64,000 nucleotides of DNA from Neofusicoccum parvum (lineage: Eukaryota; Ascomycota; Dothideomycetes; Botryosphaeriales; Botryosphaeriaceae), in contig CP087211.1 of assembly GCA_020912385.1 (NCBI GenBank), positions 1,798,001-1,862,000 of the forward strand, given 5' to 3'. This document shows, piece after piece, positions 55,812 to 64,000 of the stretch. The notes beneath the pieces are model-generated. The model did not search any database. It was given only the letters and a program-made list of their open reading frames with translations, and had not been told where the DNA came from. The stretch's first letter is position 1. Every line of letters starts with the position of its first letter. A program made the translations under genes and the position numbers.

Positions 55812-57262
55812 TGGCCGTTGTCAAGTCGTACGTCCTCCTCCGCCGCCCGCTCGGCTGAACCCAAGACGAGAATGCAGCTGGTCGTGGTTTTTCCTCGCTG
55901 GAGAAGGCTGCCGTTGCGCACCGCCCAGCTCGATACACACTCTTCCTCCCGGTCCTCGGTCCTCACTTGGTCGCGCGCGGCTTTTGAGAATGCGAGGCTG
56001 GGGTTTTGGGGCTGAAGACGATCGTCTTCTCCCTTAAATCGAAATTGCCGTACACAGTCGTGCAGCTGGGTGATTCCACGCTCGCATTGAGTACGCGCAC
56101 TTCTTCTCGAGCGCTCTGCTCGAGGTGTTGTCGATTGAGATCACACAGTCTACTGCGCATTGCCGCGGTGGACTGCTCATCGATCAAAGAAAAGTTCGCC
56201 GTCGAGTCCAATCTTCAGTCGGGAATGCCGCACTTGCTGCAGTTCTCGTCTGGGAGCAAGCCTTTGCTGCTCTGCTCACCACCACCCACCAGACTGCTGA
56301 CATTCTCTCTTGGGTGATATAGTACCGTTCCCACCAAGGACCAGGTCCTGGTCCCTGAGACCCTGCTCAAGAAGCGCAAGACTCAGCAGAAGGACCACGA
56401 GAGCCGTGCTGCCGACCTCCAGAAGAAGCGCGACGTAAGTACAGTCCTTCTCCATTGTTTGGGTATTCCGGAGAAGCAGGGATCTAGTGATGATAGCAAC
56501 CAACCAAGACGACTAGACTTTCGGGTCGATGCTGTCTCTACGTTAACCATCTTTCGGGACTGATTATGTCCTCTTCTCCGGGATATTCTAAGCGCAGTCG
56601 ACATCTGTTCAGCAAGCTAACAGCACTCTGCACAGGCCAACAAGAAGAAGCGCGAGGTCATCTTCAAGCGCGCCGAGTCCTACGTCAAGGAGTACCGCGA
56701 TGCTGAGCGCGAGAAGGTCCGCCTTCAGCGCGTCGCCAAGCAGGAGGGCTCCTTCTACGTCCCGGCCGAGCCCAAGCTTGCCTTCGTCGTGCGCATCAAG
56801 GGTATCAACAAGATCGACCCCAAGAAGCGCAAGACCCTCCAGCTTCTCCGCCTGCTCCAGATCAACAACGGCATCTTCGTCAAGCTTACCAAGGCTACCA
56901 CTGAGATGCTGAAGATCGTCGAGCCCTACATCGCCTACGGTTACCCCAACCTCAAGTCCGTCCGCGAGCTTGTGTACAAGCGCGGTTACGGCAAGATCAA
57001 CAAGCAGCGCATCCCGCTGACCGACAACGCCATCATCGAGGAGCACCTCGGCAAGTTCGGCATTGTCTGCATTGAGGACCTGATCCACGAGATCTACACC
57101 GTTGGCCCCAACTTCAAGCAGGCCAGCAACTTCCTCTGGCCCTTCAAGCTGTCCAACCCCACTGGTGGCTTCCGCCCCAGGAAGTTCAAGCACTTCATCG
57201 AGGGTGGTGACCTTGGCAACCGTGAGGACCACATCAACGCCCTCATCAGGCAGATGAACTAA
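55812..57262 (+). CDS. rpl7: 60S ribosomal protein L7 (uL30)
   Basis: Three exons, 55812-55828, 56323-56434 and 56636-57262, with introns of 494 and 201 nt, encode 251 residues. The 17-nt first exon gives MAVVKS, joined to [19 protein letters not shown], the standard fungal L7 start. The rest holds the L30-like core ([60 protein letters not shown]) and ends [14 protein letters not shown]. Both introns interrupt the N-terminal extension, as in yeast RPL7 genes. Intron 2 contains a box C/D snoRNA. Intron 1 is long for this genome and carries a 16-base perfect palindrome at 56014-56029. Codon use is biased towards C-ending codons, as expected for high expression. Confidence 0.97.
56465..56584 (+). 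ncRNA. Intronic box C/D snoRNA (snR39/snR59/snR39b-like) in RPL7 intron 2
   Basis: Box C GTGATGA at 56487-56493 and box D CTGA at 56560-56563 are 66 nt apart. A 12-bp external stem (56465-56476 with 56573-56584; one G-U pair) brings them together. Immediately upstream of box D, ACCATCTTTCGGG (56546-56558) is complementary over 13 nt to the universally conserved CCCGAAAGATGGT segment of 25S/28S rRNA. By the D+5 rule it would direct 2'-O-methylation of the G in CCCG, which I place at yeast 25S G805. Yeast RPL7A and RPL7B introns host snR39 and snR59, whose target (A807) lies in the same segment, so the host-guide association appears conserved. Core about 56484-56566; exact ends not determined. 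Confidence 0.88.
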
Positions 57263-60200
57263 GCGGGCTACGGCTCTGCTGGAAATGGTCGTCGGTGGAT
57301 CTCAAAAAAAGTTTCTTCACGCGGATGGGTTAATGACGGGCATGGCGTCTCTGTATCGTAGGTAGCTGGCTGAAATACCATGGGAGCCGCACAGCCGCTC
57401 ATCCTTCAACGTTGGCGTTCTGGCGTAACCGCGAATCGAGTGGTTCACATTTCTCTCATTCCTCGTGCAACATGTTTCTACCTGTCTGTCGTGCACAATC
57501 GTTCGACACGAGCCATGATGCGTGACACGCCACGCGGTGCTGGCCTCCTCCTTTCCAATGTGAGACATGCCAGCTGGAAAGTTCCTCATCAAACAATGAC
57601 CCATCGTGGCGGTGACGCGAAACGACGTCGATCAGGCAGCCGCGTTTCGCGTAAACGCGTCTTTTTCCTGTACTCTCGTGTTCCTCTTCCGCTGGTTCCA
57701 ACCGAATCTCTTGATGACTCTTTTGTTCCTTGAGATGGCACGACCGCCTCGTTGCCTCCCCCAAACTTGCGCGTTCCCTGATGTCTCGTGCCGGGCGGGA
57801 AGATTGGACGTTACCGTCTCGTGTTTCCGCGTATGGGTTAGTTTTTTTTTTATCTTCTCTTTTTCTCCTCCTCGCGTGGCACAAGCAGGGAAGGTGGCAA
57901 AGGGAAGGCAGGGGGTTGGTGGGCCTACCTGCCAAGAGGGGCAGGCAGAGGGAGCGTTGGGCATTGGGCGATCGTGCAACGTGTGGGTAGCTACGCATCG
58001 TCTCAGATGTTCAAGATCTATCGATTCTTCTGTTTGGGGCAGGCGGTATGCAGTCAGGAGACGTGGTGCTTGTCTGGCCAGACCACCTCGTCTGTTCTCT
58101 TTGGCGTTTTCTCTCCGGTTTCGAGCCGTGGCAATAAGTCACGGTTATCGGGACTTTGTGTGGAGACTGTGTGCTTGTGGTGACATCCTCTACGTGACGA
58201 TGGAGTTGGTGAGGTGAGGTGAGGTTGTGGTGGTTGGGGCCTCAGGAACTGGTAATGATGCGGGTTTTTGCGGGTAACGCGGTTCCTGGCTATACGGTTT
58301 ATTTTCCGGTACGCTATCGGTTCCGCCGGAGTGGGTAGGGCATGTCCTAGTTCGACTGGCACAACTACGTTCCAACATATATCCCTTGTTGATCCCAGAG
58401 CAACGAAGGAAGGAGAGTCTGGAAGAGTCGACGAGTCCCTTGCACTAGTATGGGCCCGGAAAACACGTCGCCATGCCCGAAGCTATTATCGGGACCCAGG
58501 CAGATGAGCGTTCGCCTAACGGCACCAGCGGTGTTCTCGTGAGACTGGTTAACTCGGGCGTGAAGGGCAATAGCCGGCACCGCAAATGATCTTACCAAAA
58601 GGGCTCTCTCTTCGCTATTTCAACACGCGCCTTTCTCTAAAGAGCAGAAGATGAGCGGTCGTCGTTGATAGCCCTTTTAAATGTTTGGTGAGTACCAGAA
58701 AATGCCAGGCCCTCTGAGTCAGGTTGTACTGGACCGTAATCACATGTCGAAGTCCTCGCCGTTGTGGATTTGTTCGAACCACAGGTACAGTCATCGGCCG
58801 TTGGATCCATGGCATTGAGTGGCATCAGTAGCTCGTGGCCTAGATGTTCGACGGAACCTGGCCTACGACAGCCGCAGAGACATGTGAATGCCAGTGTCGG
58901 AAATACTAAACCATAGCACACTCAGTGCTATCCATACAAGAACTTCCTGGAGTGTTCATGCGCACCGAGACTATCGCGGACTACCTGAGTCTTGACGACA
59001 GCCTCCCACGCCAGAGTCGCCGTACAGATATCCAAACCTCTTGGTGCGTCCAAAAGCTGATTACACCAGGACTTTGCGGTACAACGTCGTCACTGTCGGA
59101 TACAGGCCTGAATACTTTCTTATCGACGCGATCTGAGGTACAAGAGTATGCTCTGTTTTCACATGCTCTGTTTCCATGGTAGTATAACTTTCTATCGGTA
59201 TGGGTTCCAGCCCCCTGGATCGCTGTATATGGTTGGGTTCTTACAAACCTCGTTCCAATATCGATGGGAACAGTGCGGTAGTAGCCTTTCGTCCTCGATC
59301 GCAGAAAGACTCTTCAATTGATTCATGCCTTAGCATTGTTATGGAATCCGTAATACGTATTGGGGCACAGTCGAGAAGGGCCTGGCTGGAGGTTACGGCG
59401 CAGGCTGATGCGGCTCTCTGCTTCGCGTGCCCCATTTCCCGCCTTCTCTAGCGCACAGAGGCTGTGCATTACACGAACGGGCGTCGCAAGACGAGCTGAC
59501 CGTTGTCGTGAAGTCCGGGTCCACCACAGTGGCAAGGGATGTCCGTTCGGGGAAGGCACAGTGCACTCAATATCCCGTAGTGAGTTTCGGAGGGGCGTCG
59601 AACGTTACCCCAACGGAACGGAACTGGGGGCCGTTATTGCTTGTCGCGTTCGGCGTTCGGAGGACGGGAAGGTCGCGGGTTGAGGGAGGCGTGAAACTCT
59701 TCGCACTTTCTGGATTCGAGCAAGCACGCTGGCCACGGGAGCTGAAACGATGGACACCTCGACAGCCGCCTGTGCGCTGCCGTTCTTGCTAGGAGCGATG
59801 GCCTGTGGTCTGTTCGTCCCCTGGCCTGTTGGCACTGCCTGGGCATGTTGGCCCGGGGCTGAAGGGCTCTGGCCTAGCTCCTCGCAGAGCCTCGGTTGAC
59901 GTCTGCCTGTTCTGGGATGCTTGGAGGTGAGCTCGTGTTGCTGTGGCCTCCACGTCACAGACGATGATACGTGTAACCTACAACGGCGTCTGCGTGATCT
60001 TCGCCAGCTCTCCTACCAGGTGAGTTTTGAGGGTGTTGGAGCAGTCATCGGGGCGGGCATGATCAGCTTTCACGCCGCAGATGCGCGTGCGGATGCCTGC
60101 TCCAGCTCTGCATCCGTCGCAGTGCGTGCACAGAACGCTCCAGTCAGTCGCCCTCCAGCCGCGCGTGCTTCGCGAATGCGAACGCATCATGGTGGCAAGA

Positions 60201-62209
60201 CTCAGCTTATGGAAGGAATGATGGGCGGGCGCCGGACCACGCGCCGCGGCTGCTTGAGGTCAGCTGTACGGCCGCACATCGTCGGTGCACCGTGGCCGCT
60301 CCGTCCTCCCGGAAAGCGCGCGTCAGGCCGGCAACGACTACTACGTCCGCACGATGCAGGGCCGCCTCGTCGCAACGCCCCGCCCGTACCACCTACCGGT
60401 TCGCACTAAATTGGTCCTCGAATTTTCTTGTCCTTGGGCCGGGATGGCGAATGAAGGGCGGAGGACGGAATGCAGTCAGAAGTCAGCGGACCCCTGGTGA
60501 GTAGCCTCCTATGTATACCAGTAGGCGGCCTTTCGGGGTGTAGTGGATGTGCTTTGTCGGCGACCGCGGTCGCGCCTCATCAGCTTACACAGCCGCTGTG
60601 GTTTATTTTTCTTGCGTTCCGCAGGTGCCTGCCCAACCGCATCCGTCCTGCTTGGTCCGATGCTCCCGATCCCCTGTTTGCACGGCCGATTGGGCTGGTT
60701 GCCGTTGCCTGCGCTGCCGCGTTTTTACGGGGCTGCGCAGGCTGCGGACTGCGGGCTGCGGGCTGCGGGCTGCGGGCTGCGTGTTGCGGCACGCCATCGC
60801 CACCAGAAGGCAGCTAGAAGCTCTTTCCGTGTCTGGGGGGGAAATGTCTCACGGCGGCTGGGGCTGGGGAAAGGGAAGGAGGGGCAGGAGCTCCGCCTTC
60901 CCGCTCGGGGCGGCGCTGATGGTGTGGGTGGAAAGTGCGAGTGAGTAAATGCGAGTGAGTAGCGTGCAAACGGCCTAGCGCAGCTTGTCCATAAGGGGCC
61001 ATGTGTGTGGGATGCAGAATTTAGCAACACGGGATCGGGGCTTGGGAGGGGCTTGGGGATTCGCTCTTGCTTCTCCTGCAAGCGAGAGTCACTCGCAACA
61101 CGTGGGAGATTATTGGCAGGGATTGTGGCGACTGCAGTGGTGTTCTTTCCTTTCTTTGGCCGCCGGAGTCATTGCTATGCTGGATCTTTCGCCAGCTAGG
61201 CGCCGGCCGTCCGGATGCGAAGGGTGTCTCCGTGGGGAAAGAATGGTTGGGTGTGGTCAGCTGTCGCGGGGGGAGAAAGATGGAGTTGGCCTGCCTCTTG
61301 GTCGGCGGGATATGCTTCACGCTCTCCACCTTCACCGGTTTGGCCGGGCGGCGGCCCTCGTGATTGATGTTTCGCGCGGTTTCTCGCAGGTACGCACCGC
61401 CGGCGTGCGGAGAATAAGAGGAGTTCACGGAATTCCGCTTATGCTCGGCAGTGCCGGCAGCTGGTTTGGCACGGCTCGCATCATGCATCGCTCATATGCA
61501 GGCCATGCCATGACGCGCCCGTCGGGATGATGCTGATGGCGACGCTGATGACTTCTCGAAGATTTCCCGGCGGCAGGGAACCGGAGACGACGCTCGGGCA
61601 TGCGGCCAGGAATGGCGCGTGGAGCCACGGAGCCGTTTTGTTTTGGCTGCGCGCGGAGACTCAGACTCATCACAGGGTCCGCGCCACCTCCAGAAACGCG
61701 CTACTGTCGTCGCGGAAACGAAGTTACGAAGTTACGAACTCCCCTTGCCGCGCGCAAGCAGGAATTCGCGGTGGCTCTTGTCGGCCACTCTACTTACTGC
61801 ACCCTTCATCTAACAGTCCAATCCGGGATGACGTGCGCCAGCAATGGGAACGAGCAGACGCGGGCCCGGCACCCCGTCATCCCGCTATCCCCGGTCGCTC
61901 GCCCTCTAAAAAAAGCCGAGAGGTGGGTGACCTGGGCCCCGACATGGCGGTCGAGAGCGAGAGAAAAATGGGGTGGGCGGTTGGCGCAGGCGAGAGCTCA
62001 ACGGGCCCATGTTACATTCTTCTGGCGGTCGGATGTTGGCTGTTCATGCTTGCGGCTGTTGACCGTTCCAACGACGCACACCCAACACCGTCCAGGCATG
62101 GCTCGCGGCGGGCGTGTCGATGGAGGGCATGTGGACAGATGAGGGTGATCAAACGAAAGGCTGCTTAGTGCCAGAACTATAGGGGTGGACGACGGCCAGC
62201 CGCTAGCTA
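57263..62209. other. Gene-poor region, first part (4.9 kb)
   Basis: After the RPL7 3' flank I find no frame with family-like content on either strand, and no tRNA or rRNA. Open frames reach about 200 codons but have shadow-like Arg/Ser/Pro composition. It contains short GAGGT repeats near 58208-58226 and a heptamer array at 60741. No transposase or reverse-transcriptase motif is visible, and there is no AT-rich block of the kind left by RIP. Confidence 0.5.
60741..60789 (+). repeat. Heptamer tandem repeat, seven units of GCTGCGG-like sequence
   Basis: Seven consecutive 7-base units; four are exactly GCTGCGG and the rest differ by a single base. It lies in non-coding sequence. Confidence 0.9.
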
Positions 62210-62534
62210 AATTACCGTGGTAGCGGTAATTGCCGGTAATCTCGTTGCCAGCCAGGCTCTAGAGGGGCCCCGTATGCGGCTTAGCTTCTCGCAGTCCAGC
62301 CCACCTGATCCAGATTGTCTTCCACACGTCGGAACGAAGGCAGTGTAGGTAGTGCAGCAGAACAAGACAGGAGTAGGAGTGCGGTGCCCGGAAGGTTCTC
62401 GAGAGCGCAAAAAACACCGACTTTGAGAGTCTGCGCAGGCGACAGTATGTACTCAAGAGTCTCAGACCGGCACAGAAAATTACCAAGTGGTATTTTATAG
62501 CCATCATTACCGGAAGTACCGCTGGCTGGTAATT
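62210..62534. mobile_element. 325-bp MITE-like element with terminal inverted repeats
   Basis: The left end (62210-62240) and the reverse complement of the right end (62506-62534) share three blocks in the same order: AATTACC, AGCGGTA and CCGGTAAT, with 3-5 base spacers differing slightly. That is 22 identical bases in arms of 31 and 29. The left arm also folds on itself (AATTACCG and CGGTAATT around 6 bases). The interior has no credible ORF, so it would be non-autonomous. I see no clear target-site duplication (flanks ...GCTAGCTA and GCCTCGGC...) and no second copy in the window, so the mobile-element reading is tentative. Confidence 0.5.
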
Positions 62535-64000
62535 GCCTCGGCCACCCCTGGGCGGAATGCAACGCTGACTATTGCTGCGAGCCCAGGCCGCAGAATTCCA
62601 GCCGGTGCGGCGGCAGCGGGCCCGACAAAGACGTCAACTGTGGAAGATCATGCCCGAATGAGCACTCCGTGCGTGCCCTGCGTGCCCTTCGATCTTTCCA
62701 TGGGGGCTTCCGGTCTGTTCCTTCGCGCGCTGGGCGAGACCGTGTAGCTCAGATCACCATACCGCTGTTCCTGTCGACAGGGCATTTTTCTGATCCGGGG
62801 TCGATGGGACGGGACATCGCGATGCAATTTGTACGGACGTAAGCCAGTAATTTGGCTGGGCTGGCAGGCGCCAAACGCGCGCGGCCAGCAGCAGCAGGCT
62901 GCGACACGTCCAGCAGAGTCATCTCCGTGCCGTCTGCGCTGCCAGCGCGGTCTCAACAGGTGTTCGTTCTGGAGTTATGAAGCAGGGCCACCTCCACGAG
63001 CACGAGCACTGGCACTGGCACTGGCACGGCGCGCTTGGGCCGTCGCTCGTGGATCGCGGATAAAAAATCAATAATCTCAGCCACGAGGGGTCCACGGCGA
63101 ATGAAACATCAGTGGAGGCGCGTCTGCCCAACAGCTGTCACGTTAGCGGTCTTGCATGGAGATAATATGACGAAGGCCACTTTTCTGCTGCTGGGGACGC
63201 GGAAGCGGCCGGTACGGGTCAAGTGATTCCTCGCCACCACCGCGCGAGCGGCGGCCTTGGTTCTGCGTGCGCAGCCCCGAGCGAGGAGGGTGTGCAACTA
63301 AGCCCGGCGTGTATGACGCTGCCCCCGCGGTCTGATCTTCTGAGCGCGTGGTAGGCCGCCTGCATCGCCCGCCGCCGGCCAACGGAAGAAGCCTGGCGGG
63401 ATCCAGCACAGCCGGCAGGCCCAAGGCGGTGTCATGCAGCCACGACTCTCTGACGCCGCTCTACGCGTGCTCCTTGCCGCCGGCGCCCACGGCAGGCTTC
63501 GAGGCGCGGGTGATTTCGCATCTGAACCTGAGACGATGCGCCCACGGCTGCGGCGCCTCGCATCTCCGGGCCTGCCCAGCGAGGGCGCCGCGCTGCCAGC
63601 CGGCCGTCGACGAAGGAGTCTGGTCCTGCGCAATCTGCTGCACGCCCGGCGGGCGGGCCGACTCAGTAATGCGTGCACAAAGGCAAATAATTGTGAGTGT
63701 GAGCGAAAATGAGCGAGGCCGGGCGGGCTGGCGCCGACGTGGCGCGCCAAAGCGGCAACGAGCGGCGGCTGCAGTCGTCTGGGCTCCGGCGGACGAGGAT
63801 TGGCTATTGGGGCGCCCGCTCAGGCGGTCGCTTGGGGTCGTCACCGGCCAGCGGCCTGCGGATCCACCCCTTGAACGAGGCCGTATGCGTTGCGCCCTGG
63901 CCGCCGGCCCTTGGCCCTGCTCATTCTTACACTCCAACCCAGCCCGACTCCTCTCCTCCCATCACCATTTCCCTTTTCGCCTCCATTCCCTCCTACGCGC
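62535..64000. other. Gene-poor region, last part, ending in a probable leader
   Basis: No supported gene. The final 80 bases or so (about 63920-64000) are strongly pyrimidine-rich (CTCCTCTCCTCCCATC and similar), the composition seen just before start codons elsewhere in this window, so a plus-strand gene probably begins shortly after the end. Confidence 0.45.
62995..63030 (+). repeat. Hexamer tandem array (CACGAG/CACTGG)
   Basis: Six consecutive hexamers: two CACGAG, three CACTGG, one CACGGC. It is a small non-coding microsatellite-like array. Confidence 0.85.

Noticed and set aside
58765..58790. GGTTCGAAC on the minus strand, another B-box-like match
   Set aside because: The following bases are AAATCC rather than the required pyrimidines, and no cloverleaf can be drawn.
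60741..60789. Short regular repeats considered as a CRISPR-like array
   Set aside because: The units are 7 bases with no spacers, and the genome is eukaryotic; it is a simple tandem repeat.

Overview
The window is nuclear DNA of a filamentous ascomycete (Pezizomycotina; a Dothideomycete is my best guess, but the sequence alone does not fix the class). The evidence is short introns (49-70 nt in most genes, a few of 140-500 nt) with GTAAGT/GTATGT-type donors and CAG/TAG acceptors, compact single-copy housekeeping genes, pyrimidine-rich leaders, about 55% GC, and fungal-specific families such as CFEM cell-wall proteins, Atg11, and a CENP-H of the filamentous-fungal type. I find no bacterial-style operon, CRISPR array, tRNA or rRNA gene.

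Layout, left to right: the 3' part of a GPI-anchored CFEM-like wall protein (+); a 3-kb spacer; a Psk1/S6-kinase-type AGC kinase (+); an unknown membrane protein (-) divergent from TRM1 (+); ATG11 (-) divergent from CENP-H (+); the TOR kinase (-, 7.4 kb); an SR140/U2SURP-like splicing factor (-) divergent from an unknown fungal protein (+); a nuclear acidic protein resembling Ifh1/Crf1 (+); a HAD hydrolase-like protein (+); a PARP-type zinc-finger protein with a histone-H1-like tail (-) divergent from a large putative mitochondrial protein (+); a CHZ-domain histone chaperone (+); SSF1 (-) divergent from RRP3 (+); eIF3c/NIP1 (+); SNF8/VPS22 (-) divergent from RPL7 (+), whose second intron carries a box C/D snoRNA. 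The last 6.7 kb holds no gene I can support, but contains a 325-bp element with terminal inverted repeats and two short tandem repeats. The final 80 bases are pyrimidine-rich and look like the leader of a gene beyond the window.

Six of the seven minus-strand genes sit head-to-head with a plus-strand partner; TOR is the exception. Many genes belong to one physiological theme, growth control and ribosome production: TOR kinase, an S6-kinase-type kinase, a candidate Ifh1-like coactivator, Atg11, Ssf1, Rrp3, RPL7 with an rRNA-methylation guide, eIF3c and Trm1. The sequence does not say whether this is more than chance.

Exon boundaries were placed by hand from splice consensus, reading-frame continuity and remembered family motifs. 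Family assignments come from recognising motifs, not from a search.
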